The notes under the pieces were generated by a model that was given only the letters and a program-made list of their open reading frames with translations, had not been told where the DNA came from and searched no databases. DNA of 64,000 bases from Deroplatys truncata (taxonomy: Eukaryota; Arthropoda; Insecta; Mantodea; Mantidae): contig CM060985.1 of assembly GCA_030765065.1 (NCBI GenBank), positions 7,564,001-7,628,000 on the forward strand. Direction: 5' to 3'. The translations under genes were made by a program, and so were the position numbers. This document shows positions 1-11,731 of the stretch, one piece after another. The stretch's first letter is position 1; every line of letters begins with the position of its first letter.

Positions 1-992
1 TAACGTCATCTTCACAGTCTTGGAACTCAAGTACTAGAAATACTGACCTGGGTACAGTGGAATATTGACGTCTTTTTCACAGTGTTGGATCTCAGTTACT
101 ATGAAATACTGATCTGGGTACAGTGGAATATTGACGTCATCTTCACAGTGTTGGATCTCAAGTACTAGGAAATACTGACCTGGGTACAGTGGAATATTGA
201 CGTCATCTCCACAAAGAGTGTTGGATCTCAGTTACTAGGTCATACTGACCTGGGTACAGTGGAATATTGACGTCATCTTCACAGTGTTGGATCTCAAGTA
301 CTAGGACATACTGACCGGGGTACAGTGGAATATTGACGTCATCTTCACAGTGTTGGATCTCAGTTACTAGGCCATACTGACCTGGGTACAGTGGAATATT
401 GACGTCATCTCCACAGTGTTAGATCTCAAGGAATAGGAAATACTGACCTGGATACTGTGCAATTTTGACGTCATCTCAAGAGAGTGTTGGATCTCAAGTA
501 CTAGGCCATACTGACCTGGGTACTGTGCATTATTGACGTCATCTCCACAGAGTGTTGGATCTCAAGTACTAGGACATACTAACCTGGCTACTGTGGAATA
601 TTGACGTCATCTCCACAGTGTTGAAACTCAGCTACTAGGCCTTACTGACCTGGGTACTGTGGAATATTGACGTCATCTCCACAGTGTTGGATCTCAAGTA
701 CTAGTACATACTGACCTGGAGATTGTATCATATGTACGTCATCTCCACAGAGATTGTTGGAATTAAAGTACTAGTACATGCTGATGTGGAGACTGGAATA
801 TTGAGGGTATCTCCACGGCGAGTGGCGGATCTCCATCAATACGGATGCAGACCTGGAGATTGTCGAATATTGGCCTCATCTCCACAGGGATTGTTGGATT
901 TCAAGTACTAGCACATATTGGCCTGGAAACTTTGGAATATTAAGGAGACCTCTGCGCAAAGTGGCGCATCTCTAGCTGTAGGACGTACTGAC
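1..992 (-). repeat. 66-bp tandem array (about 15 units) derived from the gene C exon end and 5' splice site
   Basis: Successive 'tactgacc' landmarks at 41, 107 and 173 give a 66-bp period; some units gain a few bases around 'ccacagagtg'. The array runs off the left edge. On the minus strand each unit reads ...GAGATCCAACACTGTG, then GTCAATATTCCA, then CCAG followed by GTCAGTA. That is the same order and nearly the same sequence as the last ~45 nt of the adjacent gene C exon (GAGATCCGCCACT, GTCAATATTCCA, CCAG) plus its donor GTCAGTACG. Units closest to the exon (about 725-990) are the most diverged and most exon-like ('tggcggatctccat' near 830). The array lies at the start of the gene C intron, so every unit is a potential decoy donor. 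Confidence 0.9.
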
Positions 993-1304
993 CTGGAGAC
1001 TGTGGAATATTGACGGAATCTCCACGGAAAGTGGCGGATCTCCACCAGCCTCCAACAGTAGTACGCTCCATTCTGGAATTTCGCTCAGTCTGTTAGCCAC
1101 TACGCTACCTGCGGACCCGGACCCCACCACGATGAAATCGTAGCTGGGAGCGAAGTTACTGGTATCAGCAGGGTATAATCCTTGCCCTGAAAGATCGTCC
1201 CTGGCCTTGAGGATGGCAGTCAGCAGGTTACCGATGAGGAGGGCACCTAATCCTGCGGTGCCGGGTTCTGTCCATGGCGATGAACATGTCTCTGCAGATT
1301 CCAT
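993..1304 (-). CDS. GMC oxidoreductase gene C, N-terminal coding exon (partial gene)
   Basis: This exon encodes the first 104 residues of a GMC-family FAD oxidoreductase; the rest lies beyond the left edge. Residues 17-33 are hydrophobic, as in the N-terminal segment of secreted insect GMC enzymes. The beta-alpha-beta FAD/ADP-binding fold follows: YDFIVV, then GSGSAG at 61-66 (GxGxxG), ANRLSE, and [11 protein letters not shown], whose Glu (85) is the usual ribose-binding acid. The exon ends after codon Gln104 at CCAG|GTCAGT, phase 0. Upstream, TTTCCTGTACAG|CC is a good acceptor placing the exon start at 1328, so 24 nt of 5' UTR precede the ATG at 1304. Unlike gene A there is no intron after RLSE. 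The substrate is not predictable, and whether the gene is intact cannot be judged from this part. Confidence 0.85.
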
Positions 1305-1328
1305 TTACTCTTGAGAGAATTCACCAGG

Positions 1329-1679
1329 CTGTACAGGAAATATGGTAAACTAACAAAAACTGCTGTAACTATTTTTTATAAAAATGCCATATGTTTTGAC
1401 ATCGATTGACTTGCTGTGAATAGCCTGCCAAGTGTATTTAATTTCATTTTGTAAGAACATAACACGTAGACGAAACGTTTCTACAGGAAAAGATGTACCT
1501 ACAACTCATTAAAATTCCCAGTTTGTGTCACAATAGTTAGAATTATTCCATGTTGCAAAGTTTGCAATTTTATTCTTTGCTTTGCATTGCTAGGGTTATA
1601 AACTTTTGAGTGCTGTTTCAGCGTTTTTGTTGTATTTAACTAAGCTTAGTTTCAAATCATATATATTTCTGTGGGGTTG
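1329..1679. other. No gene recognised
   Basis: AT-rich sequence just upstream of the gene C exon acceptor, presumably intron of the same gene. No coding similarity, RNA gene or clear repeat was recognised. Confidence 0.4.
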
Positions 1680-3150
1680 CACATTCACATGAATTTCTCT
1701 ACTCACTCTTCTACAAACCGTTCTTACATAAGCTTATGCTTCTGTCTACTTCTTATTAATCGAGATAAACTTCCATTACACGTTTTTCTGTGGGTGTAAG
1801 AAGAATGTGGTAGGTATAGACAAAGATCCGGTTGTTGGTATCTGATGGTTTTGAAACTCTGTTATCTTTGACTGAACACAAAAAAGAAATGAAAAAATCT
1901 GATTGTTGCACTCACATGACTTTCTCTACTCTTGTACAAACGCTTATTGTCCATATACTTCATGTTAATCTTACTGCTAATTTTCTTGTAGGTGCAAGGG
2001 GAATATGGTAGACTTTAAGCGACAGTCAAATCTTTTAAGGCTGGTTGCTATGTGGAGTATTCCATTTCTTTGTATGTCCAGGCTCAAAAAGAATGTCCAT
2101 TTGAGAAAAAGTATAAGTATTGGACAGATGAAACAAATAACAAAGAATATCTCGGAAACGGTTCACACTGTGTGTTCTAACGAGATCTACACTTTTTGTG
2201 TAGTAAAATTTTGTCTATGTCTTAGGGTTTACCAGTTATACAAAAGCCTTTCAGAAAGATGAGGACGTTTGGGGACATACCCAGAAAGTTCAAGATATAC
2301 ATTTTATTTGTCATGAAAAAATCTTAAATATATATTTTATTCAAAATGGTTAGAGCAATTTTGAGAAAAATTTGTAAGAATGTTTCACGTAAAGTGTCGT
2401 TTGGAGTGGAAGGATTCTCTTGAAAATGTTCGTATCGCATTTTTGAAAGTTCGTAAACTTAAATGCCAACTTATCGTTTTTGAGTTACGCTGTTCACAGG
2501 CACGGACCGATCCCTATAAGTGCTTTGAGTTGAGGGTCCTCAAAATATGTATTTCTGGTGAAATCTCGACATGGAGCTTTACTGTAAGTACGTGGTAGTA
2601 GAGAGAGTAACGGAACGTGTGTCTGTTCATGCTTAACTTAAAAATCTGATTGGAACCTTTAATAACGAATATCTCAGAAATGGCTTATACTACAAAAAAT
2701 ATTTTAGATAAGTTATGTGTTTTAAAGAGACCTACATACGTTTTCGTCAGTTTACCAGTTATACAAGATTGCTTCCGACTGAAGAAGACTTCCCAAGATA
2801 TACACTTTTTCGTGCATATATATTTTAATCCAAATCGTTAGCCATTTTTTTAGCAAATCAAAATTTTAGAAGTAGTTGCATATAAAGGGTAGTTGGGGTG
2901 GGGATTTTCTTGAAAATCTTCGTCTGGCATCATTGGAATATACTGAACTCAAATACCAAGTTTGGCATTTATCCGACTTTTCGTTTTTTCTGCTGTTTAC
3001 AGACACACTCACACGGGATATTTCCAAAAAAACTTTATTTGGGGGCCTCAAAACATGTATTTCCAGTGAAAGCATGCTGTAGAATTTTTTTACGGAATGC
3101 AACACCTTCTCTACCCACTATGTATGTGGTACAGAAAGTAAAAACGAAAA
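1680..3150 (-). repeat. Family M repeats: end fragment (1680-1800), near-complete copy (about 1915-2610), truncated copy (2640-3150)
   Basis: Family M is the dominant interspersed repeat here. In its forward orientation it begins ACTTTCTCTACTACGTA and ends GTAGAGAAAGT followed by CATGTGAGTGTAACACATCAGA and a T-run, so ACTTTCTCTAC and GTAGAGAAAGT form inverted ends. In this block all copies are reversed: 'cactcacatgactttctctactcttgtacaaac' type start near 1910 and 'gtagtagagagagtaac' near 2600; the next copy ends 'gtacagaaagtaaaaa' near 3150. Landmarks shared by all copies include 'accagttatacaa', 'tcttgaaaat' and 'accaagtttgg'. No coding capacity was seen, so a non-autonomous DNA transposon (MITE-like) is the best guess. 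Confidence 0.75.
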
Positions 3151-3219
3151 ACCAAATTTCGTAGGCACTGTTTATAAATACCAACCGAAATTTTCAAAAG
3201 CTTGCCTCATCCCCATTTA

Positions 3220-3690
3220 TACTTTATATGGAACATTTTCTGAACTTATTACATTCTGAAGAACTCCTCATAATGAGTTTGATTAAAATAGGTAGCATAT
3301 TTTGAGAATATTTACTGAGAAATAAATTATATATCTAGGACTTTCTGCGAATAACTTGTGAAGTCCTCTTCATTCTCAAAATAAATTGGTATAATTTTGT
3401 GCCACTATTAACAAAATAGGAAAAATAGAAAAAAAACAAAGTTTAATGCACAAAAACGTAGATTTCTTTAAAACTTGCAATTTCTTTAAAATAACCTATT
3501 TAGTGGTATTTGTCATTTTCGAGATATCCGTTAATTGTTTGGATTTTTCAATTCGTTAGACTCATTTATCATAGTGCTGTCTCTATGCAGTTGTTTCCCC
3601 TTTTATCTACAACGAAATATGTAATGAACCTATTTCTGTAAACGGCTAACATGTATTAGATAGGAAAATACGTTTTCCTAAAAGTAGTTT
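3220..3690 (+). repeat. Family M copy, 5'-truncated
   Basis: The landmarks of the second half of family M occur in forward order: 'cataatgagtttgattaaaat', 'cgagatatccgtta', 'ctgtctctatgcagttgttt', 'acaacgaaatatgtaatgaacc'. It lies head-to-head with the next copy. Confidence 0.6.
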
Positions 3691-3739
3691 GTAGAAGCTA
3701 TATAAACAAATTATGGGATATACATATTATTCTCATGAA

Positions 3740-4280
3740 GCCTTATTTTCCTATCTACTGCCCTTTAATCGAGATAAACGTTTACAGAAACAGCTACATT
3801 TCGTTATAGAGAACAGCGATAGTGAAATGTTTAACAACTGGATGCTATATGCTCCATACTGTTTCCATGACATCGCGAGAAACAACTGAAAGATGGGAGT
3901 TAAAAAGAATGACGAACTGCTGAACAAATTGATCCGTTATAACGGAAATGGTGATGCCACAAAAAAAGTTATTTGGAATAAATCGTGTATTTTAAACAAT
4001 ATCTGTCACTTGACGCTTGCCAGTTATACCATATTATACAGACTTCATGAAATTCAAGATAGAAATTTTGTTTATGTAAATATCTTTAGTATATGGCAGT
4101 TTAATTCAAATCGTTAAGAGCCTTTTTTGGAAAATAAAAAATTTCTAAAAATGTTCCATCTAAAGGGTAATCTGGGGTAGGGGGATTTTCTTGAAAACCT
4201 TCGTGTCGCATCTCTGGAAGATACTGAACCTAAATACCAAGTTTGGTGTGTATCCGACTGTTCGTTTCTGAGTTATGCTG

Positions 4281-4314
<34 letters not shown>

Positions 4315-4446
4315 CATGTTTCCAAAAATGTTTTTTTTGGATTCAGGGGGTTTCAAAACATATATTTCCGGTGAAATCACGGTATCGAATATTTGGGTGG
4401 AATGCAATACTTCCCCTACTTACTATACGTAGTAGAGAAAGTAAAA
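3740..4446 (-). repeat. Family M copy with internal (CA)n microsatellite
   Basis: Reverse-orientation copy. It contains 'aacagcgatagtgaaatg', 'accaagtttgg' and 'ggtgaaatcacggtatcgaat', and ends at 'acgtagtagagaaagt' near 4446. A pure CA run at about 4284-4313 sits at the place where other copies (about 11,690, 42,880, 63,803) also carry CA/TG repeats, so the microsatellite belongs to the element rather than being a chance neighbour. Confidence 0.8.
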
Positions 4447-6850
4447 AGAAACAAACTCATATTTACTAAAATCAAGTATACGTTTTATTAAACGTTTTGG
4501 TCAAAGTAAGTATGAAAGTAAAAGAAATATGTTCTATAATAGTACCTTTTATAGATGCTAAAAATGGGCCATTAGTTTGATAATCTAGGCATGCTTTGAT
4601 GGATCCTCCAAAAAGTCTTATTTGTGCCATGTTTAATTAAATGATAAGCCAAACTTGTTATTACAGAATAAAAACATACCGTGTTCTTCTTTCCAGTTCT
4701 CAGTTTCCAATAGCACAACTTCCTTTGGTATTGACCAGAGGTCACAAGGCCAAACCCTTTGATAAGATAACTGGTCCAGAAATATCTTCATGTGGAGGTA
4801 TAAGAAGAATACAGTAGGCTAAAGAGAAGCGGATCGCTATAGGCTTACCAACATTTGAAAATTCAAAACAATGTCTCGGAAGCAAGCATTTTTGAGAAAA
4901 TTAAGAATAACGAAAATGTTTGTGTATAAAGGATAATTTATGGTGGATGCAAGGAATCTGAAACCACTTATATCTTTATTGGAATACAACAGCACAGGTA
5001 GGTACAGCTCGTGTAAAACGTCGTGTCACTCCATATGCGCAAGACAGGAGAAGTGGGGGAGCAAGGGACCAAAACTCGGAGCAGTCGCTGACCCCCACCT
5101 CTCTTCAGGAGAGGTCACGACGTTTTATACTAGCTGTAAGTGGCACACAAAGTAAAACTGCCATAAGCAATACGTGTGTATCCATGGTGTCAACTTTACA
5201 TTCAGGTTAACACGAAAAGTGGATACCTGTTATATTTAAGTTGGACATGTTCTCAAAAATGGCTCTAACGATTTTCAGATTTACCTGATATATATGTCGA
5301 GTTTTCTATGAGTATCCTCTAAGGTCTGCTGTGTAACTGGTAAAGATATTTACTATACCAAAAATAAAACAAATATTATGTGAAATACATTTTCTTGTGA
5401 TATTAAACAGTTCCGAAAAATTAATTGGTTTTGGTGCCTTTTTCAAGGCAACTCGTACACTTTTTGAGCTGCTAATGGAGCTTTTTTGTTTCACGCACCG
5501 ATGTTATACAGTGTGCCAAAGACAAATTCATACACATAGGCTGGGTTACAATATATTTTTGCTCAGGAATGATTTACGTTTGCGATGTTTATTCCTGGTA
5601 ACACGCTCTTGCGGTGGAAAGTAAGTAAAAGGAGGAGGGGGGGTTTAAGCATGTCCGAGAGAAGATGCTCAGCTGGTATATTTCCAAAACACTACGAAAA
5701 AGCTTTAATTACCTATACATGTTGTCCATCTTCTAAGGTTTGGATTGTAGACAATTGTGTATTATATAAAGGGAACTTTGATACTGAAAATTGAAGGTCA
5801 TACATAAACCATTGTAAGCAACGAAAACTTTTCGATGTGAACGGTAGTTTCTGATGTGGCTAACCGACTTTTTGCTGTTTGTGCCTTTTCCTACAAACAA
5901 AAACGAAAGCTGTATCTGAAGTGAAATGTTGGTAATACGGGATAGTGGTAGAGAAATTGATGTGAATGTAGTAGGTTGGCGACAGTGAAACAGTCAGTAA
6001 AATGTTGGCACTTGGAGACCCAGGAGGGAGAGAATACACTACACAGCATTAGAACAAATAAAAATGTTACAAGAGCTGTCTACTACATTGTAATCGAGAT
6101 AGAGCATTCCAGAAATAGATACAGCGATAGTGAAACGTTTAACAACTGGACGCTATATGTCGCGAGAAACAAGTGAATGTCGACAGCACTTTAAGAGAAT
6201 GGTCGGACAATGAACAATGCGAACCATTAATAACGAATATCCCGGAAATGTCTGATGTCACAAAAGAAAATGTATGTGAAATAAATTGTGTGTTTTAACG
6301 AGATTACATTTCTTGTGTGGTACGTTTTCCTCTACGATATTTCTCGTTACTCTTTTGTTGCGTTTGCTCTGTACGTTGATTACCAGCTCGTAAGTCAACC
6401 GATAATATTACACCAAAAAACTGAAATACAGCAGCATAAAGTTGAGCATGTTTCAAGGAAATCCTTCCACCCAAAACTGTATTGTGTGAAAACTGGCTGA
6501 AATGATTTGGTTAAAGTACGGTATATTTAAGATACTTTCAAGACAAATAAAATGTATATCTTGAATTTTCTGCGAATATGCAAGTCATTCTGAATGTTTT
6601 GTGTAATTGGTAAAGCGTAAGAGATAGATGCTACACAAAGCACAAAATTTATGTTAACTATTTCCGAGGTATTCGTGTTATTGGTGTGAATTTTGAAATA
6701 CTTCTCAAACGAGGATTCGTTATGCGTGTTTTTCTCGTGGTCATGCACAGGGAAGGGAACATAGCGACACGCTCAGATTTGACAATGAAACGTGTGTTTA
6801 TCTCGATTAACATGAAGCGCTGAAGACTATGTCACTTCCAAAGTGTTACA
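4447..6850. other. Degenerate family M fragments, no gene
   Basis: Pieces of family M in both orientations can be seen at about 4790-4870, 5240-5400, 5970-6320 (reverse) and 6500-6830 (forward, with 'aaataaaatgtatatcttgaattttctg' type sequence). Between them the DNA is AT-rich and unassigned. The short open frames here have no recognisable protein similarity. Confidence 0.45.
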
Positions 6851-8340
6851 CTTGGCGGGTAAATGCCGTTACTGGGTGATGATAAATCATGTACATATAA
6901 GTGATAGAACAAGTTTTTATATGCCTTTTTAAGGTTTAGCTGCCTATCGTAATTATAAATGTCAATGTTTCCCTTTTTAAGTCAACTTGAAACTTTTCAG
7001 TTTATTTGCAATTTTTGTTATACATTTAGGGAACACTTGGTGGTGGCGGCCAGTTACTGTCACTTCACCAGTCAATCATTGCAAAGTAAAGTTTGATGTC
7101 CAACACTTTTACTGTGTAATGACATGTCAGTTCTTGCTATTCTGTAACTTCGTAACAAAACCAAATGTTGTTAACAATAAAGATTTGTTTGTTACACACG
7201 TCGTTTTAAATCTGCTGTAAGAGGAAAAATGTGACAGAAACTTGGTATTTTAATTGTCAAATATTGGTGTTAGCGTAAAACATAAATGTTACAGATTAGG
7301 TTTGAGTAAGCAAGTTCCGTATAATAGCATGCTCCCAACATAACCTTTAAGAAACGAATTTTAATAGCAAAATAAATGCTGTGTAATCTCGTAACAGTTA
7401 TTGGTTCAAGAGTTTTAGGTTCAAATGGTCATAAATCTTGAATTTATGTGCCTCATTTTTAGGTTACATTAGGAGCTGATCACTTTTGAGAGCTGTAGTA
7501 TATTATAGCGCTACTTTTCGTTCCCAAAATAGTTTTTAGATAATTTCCAATATGCTAAAAGAAGTGGCTAGCAGAAAGCTAGCTTCTCGTAACTATAGTA
7601 AAACTGGATTTATACTGATGCTCCTGGAAGAGGAGGAATATAGCTTATAATGATAATGTATACTTGATAAATTTGAGTATGAAAAATAATCCAAAATAAA
7701 ATACTTGTAGCTGTAACATTCCCCCAGATAATACAACTAACCTTCCTTTTCGCTACGACTTTCCTAAAATAATGTGTGTATTATCAGATACCAAAGATTG
7801 TTAAGATGCAAGAACTGAAATAAAGCATAATTGGGCAATCAATTACGAATAAAAAACTACCTCTTATGCTTATTGGTATACCTAAAGAAAATTAAGCAGT
7901 AATTGCGCGTTGATATAAAATATTGTCTCTCTTTCCTAACCTAATTTACAAGGCCAGTACCACAGCTGGTAAGTGTTCCCCATAACAAGATCTTTGGGGC
8001 CACAACAAGGTCTTAGTATTCTAAGCAATGGGTGCGAACTTTAAAAATGCACACATATATACATTTATATTGGTATTTCGCGCGACGTTTTCACTGCATG
8101 CTCTGTCTTCACCTCGACAAGGAAAAAGTATTCTGCGCTAAAGGCAGTGGGGAAACAAAACGTTATCGCAGAACGCACGAATTTTCGATTAGTGACTCCA
8201 GTTGGTTAACAAACCGAGAGGAAATAAATATCGTGATAACAAATGAGTTAAAGAACGCCAAACTTGTTAATAATTGTAGCCGCCTTCCTAACAACGAAGT
8301 TGCAGAATAGCCTAAGCTCCAGGTTCTAGTTGTTAAGTAA
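6851..8340. other. No gene recognised
   Basis: About 1.5 kb of AT-rich intergenic DNA between family M fragments and the next mobile-element remnant. No gene, RNA or clear repeat was identified. Confidence 0.4.
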
Positions 8341-8350
8341 CTATGGCGGG

Positions 8351-9717
8351 TATTCATAGTCGATTTTGTCCGGACCAACTTGCTACTTCCGGTGGATTTT
8401 CTTATTCATAGACTGGGACTTGTGTTAGTCCGGGGATCTAACGCCTTGGTCGGGACCAAATTTTGGTCTACCTCGGAGGGGTAGATTGATGGGCGTGGCT
8501 ACTTGCGTAGAATTCGCGAAATAAGACGATGGAGTAAAACTATCTACCAAAATTAGACAATTGGAAAGTATGGCGACTGAAAACAAATACAGGTTTAGCA
8601 AAGCAAAGGTTAGAAGGCTTATAAAACGGACTCATCCTGACCGATGATAACCGAAGCTTGAGTATCTCACGATGTTAATAGTGCAAGAGAAGGATATCAA
8701 GAAAACACTACTGACCTTAGTAAGACGCATGTGTCATTGCTAGATTTGTAGTACCTTCGTTGAACCTACGTAACAACGGGATGTAACGCGAAGTTAAGAA
8801 ATTCTGCTAAAGTAAAGGTCTAACTTAACGTAACGGGAATGAATCTTGATTGATTGTTCTTTTATTACTTCATGCTACAGCTTCACGCCGATTGGTTCTA
8901 ATTGCCATGCCGCATTAACCTAGACGTAACGGGAAGGAAAAGTTTGACACTGCCAAATTCTTAAGTTACGTCGTTAAGACAACCCTAAATAGCTCCATTT
9001 AATACAATGTATAAGACCTTCACGTTGTTATGTCGCATTGAGTTAACTTCGAAGTAATTCAGGCTTTAATTACGTTTTCCCGGCGAGGAGAGTAAGATTT
9101 ATGATATATATATATGTATTTCCTCAGGTAATTATTTCTGTATAATTACTCTCGCACAAAGTTTATTTGGTTAAGATCCAGGGTGAGATTTTAAGAACAG
9201 CAAATGTTCCTATTTAAATACGATTTGATTCTGAAATTCGAAGGTTAAAAGTTAATATTCCAGCAAGTTAAATTCTTATTGAAATGATTAACAATGCCAT
9301 GAAACTGTGTTTCTGGTGGATAAGAACATTTCCAAAAAGGGAGGGATGGCAATAGGTTAGTATATATGTATTACCTCCCTCCGTTCCTCCTCGTTTCTGC
9401 GTTTGCATTTGTCGAAACCGATTTGTTTTCAATAATATCCATAATTTTTTCTATTAAGGAAAACATAATTTTCCTCCGACGTTTTAATGCACGCTTCTTG
9501 GTTATTTTCATTTTTGCTGAGGTCGAGGAGTGAGCACTGAACCGGTGAAAAAACTGTGAAACGACCATAGAAAGTTAAAAACTAGGGAGTAGCAGTGGTT
9601 AGTTTACTACTCTATGGAAGTTGCGCATGCGCAGAACTACCTTTCTTGCTCGTGTAACATTTTTTCCTTGCTGATAACGGCCTTTCTTGGTCCGAGACTT
9701 TTTATCGTCTATGAATA
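8351..9717. mobile_element. Probable DNA-transposon remnant with imperfect inverted ends
   Basis: The left edge reads TATTCATAGTCGAT with a nearby GTCCGGACCAA. The right edge, reverse-complemented, reads TATTCATAGACGAT with CTCGGACCAA shortly after. Further GGTCCGGACCAA palindromes occur just outside the right end (about 9740). Inside, a short frame from the ATG at about 8571 starts MATENKYRFSKAKVRRL, loosely like the start of PIF/Harbinger transposases (FRFSK...), but it hits stops within about 25 codons. A small Lys/Arg-rich frame lies on the minus strand at 9371-9568. A Harbinger-type remnant is a guess; the inverted ends are seen. Confidence 0.35.
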
Positions 9718-9926
9718 TAAAAAATTTGGTCGGCCTTTGGTCCGGACCAAATGAGTCTGGAGATAGTCCAGACCAATGTGAAATCTATGTGACCAAAGAG
9801 AAGGTAAGAAATTGAAAATTCCATTTACTGCAGCATTCCGATTTATGTTTCACCATCAAAGGTTACTTATACAACATTTGAGGAGTAAAGCATGTGGGGG
9901 TGGTAAAGCGCCAGGTCTGTCTGTGT

Positions 9927-11069
9927 TCATAAAACACTCCACTCCCGCTTGATGATGTCTGCAGCCTTCTCACCGATCATCATGACGGCAGCGTTGATGT
10001 TGCCGCTGGTGATAGTAGGCATGATGGACGCATCTGCCACCCTGAGACCCCGTATCCCTCTCACTTTAAGCTGAGGGTCTACGACAGCATCGGCGTCACC
10101 TTGAGGTCCCATCTTGCAGGTGCCCGCGGGGTGGTAAATGGAATTACTGAGGTGGCGCAGTAAACACTTCCAGTACTCGGTGCTCAGGAACTGGTCACCG
10201 CCACATTCCTCTAGCCTCACTTCCTCGGGGGTGCCCTCCAGGTCTTGCAGCGCCTTGGTTTCCTGAAGTTTCAGTGCAAGTTGCACTCCCTTGATGATAG
10301 TGTCGACATCTTGCTCCTCGGCCAAGTAGCCTGCTTGTATGCGAGGATGTTCGAGCGGGTCTTTGCTCAGGAGGGAGACCCTGCCTCTGCTTTTTGGGTG
10401 CAGGAGAGTTGGGGCAGCTAGAAGAATGTCTGAATGCGCTCCCAGACCAAAGAAGGCGTTTGCCACCTCAGGTCTAAAGCCACTCATCCTGGTGTACTCG
10501 GCCGTCATGAAGGTATCGTTGTAAGGAAGACGGAAGTGATGGAACTGTATATCCGGTCTAGCTTCGTTCTCTGTGCTCACGAAGCTGACGACATCGGTGA
10601 CCCCCAGGGAGGCAAGCGGTCCTGTTCTATGCACGAGGTAGGCATAGACTGCATCCAGGGCTCTTGTTGGATCGGGTGTCTGCTGAGACTTTATGGAGAA
10701 GGCCACCCCGGGGAAAATGACGTGGTCCTGAAGGTTGTAACCAACCTTGAGGTCCTGTAGGACGGGTATGCCGAACTCCTCGAGGTGCTCGCGGGGTCCT
10801 ATTCCGGACAACATGAGTATCTGGGGAGAGTTGACTGTCCCAGCGCTCAGCACCACTTCCTTGTTGACGTGCACCTCCAGGAGTTGATCTCCACGTCGCA
10901 TCTGCACTCCCACAGCACGTCGCCGATCAGGATCTATGAGAACCTGGGTCAGACGGCTGTTCTTAGCCACATGCAGGTTTTTCCTGTCCTTGGCGGGCAC
11001 GAGGAAGGCCTTACCCGTGTTGTGACGAGTTCCTCTATGAAGAGTGCCATGTGCCTTCACCACACCGAG
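9927..11069 (-). CDS. GMC oxidoreductase gene A, exon 3 of 3 (C-terminal 380 residues)
   Basis: Encodes residues 220-599 of gene A. The acceptor is TTCTGTTGCAG|CTCGGTGTG, phase 0, following GAT|GTGAGT of exon 2. It contains [12 protein letters not shown], the second GMC signature [16 protein letters not shown] (about 296-311), NLQDHV, and the C-terminal active-site block [11 protein letters not shown] with catalytic His about 532. Then come [15 protein letters not shown], with the paired active-site Asn about 576, and [11 protein letters not shown] before the TGA at 9927. These residues sit next to the flavin and take the proton or hydride from the substrate alcohol in the family. There are no frameshifts. 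Codons are GC-rich relative to the AT-rich introns, which argues for a gene under selection. Confidence 0.95.
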   Translation of the reverse strand, partial: LGVVKAHGTLHRGTRHNTGKAFLVPAKDRKNLHVAKNSRLTQVLIDPDRRRAVGVQMRRGDQLLEVHVNKEVVLSAGTVNSPQILMLSGIGPREHLEEFGIPVLQDLKVGYNLQDHVIFPGVAFSIKSQQTPDPTRALDAVYAYLVHRTGPLASLGVTDVVSFVSTENEARPDIQFHHFRLPYNDTFMTAEYTRMSGFRPEVANAFFGLGAHSDILLAAPTLLHPKSRGRVSLLSKDPLEHPRIQAGYLAEEQDVDTIIKGVQLALKLQETKALQDLEGTPEEVRLEECGGDQFLSTEYWKCLLRHLSNSIYHPAGTCKMGPQGDADAVVDPQLKVRGIRGLRVADASIMPTITSGNINAAVMMIGEKAADIIKREWSVL

Positions 11070-11099
11070 CTGCAACAGAAGCAAACTTTATGTTCCAAG

Positions 11100-11330
11100 A
11101 ATTATTACAATATCTTATATTAAATACATTACAAATAAAATGTATATCTTGGGAAGTCCATTTCATAACTGGTAAACGATACACAATTTATTTCAAATGA
11201 TCGTCATTATTCAATTGTTTCATAGGAAGATTCGGTTTCCTCTGTCGCCCTTGTACCTGCAATGAAATGTTTATCTCGATTAGCATGAAGTAAAAAGAAA
11301 AGTAAACCTTTCTAAGAATGTTGTGTTGAC
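11100..11330 (+). repeat. Family M fragment
   Basis: Forward-orientation piece: 'aaataaaatgtatatcttgg', 'aactggtaaacgata', 'tttatctcgattagcatgaag'. It lies in gene A intron 2, about 30 nt upstream of the exon 3 acceptor. Confidence 0.6.
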
Positions 11331-11464
11331 TTGTGTTTTAAAAATAAGAATAGGGGTGTACACTCGGACGTTACAAATTCTATGGTTTATTATTTAGGGC
11401 ACAATTGTTATATTTTAAATAATGGTAGTGCATCTTTCATTTTGTACTATGAATTCTTACACAT

Positions 11465-11692
11465 TTTGGAGTAGAGAGTTAAACGTTTTCCTCTACAGGC
11501 TGGTACTCCAACCACATGGTTTCTTTCTTTGCATGTTTTCTCCAGTTTTGCTTTGAACAGCTTTTTTACTTTCTCTAGTACGTAAGTATTGCATTCCACC
11601 CAAAAATTCGATATCTACATTTCACTGGAAATACATGTTTTGAGGCCACCTGAATAAAAAAAAACATTTTTTATAAAAAGGCCCATGTGTGT

Positions 11693-11731
<39 letters not shown>

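Noticed and set aside
10339..11123. Plus-strand open frames of 60-112 codons.
   Set aside because: Antisense shadows of gene A exon 3, which is GC-rich and so has few stops on the other strand.
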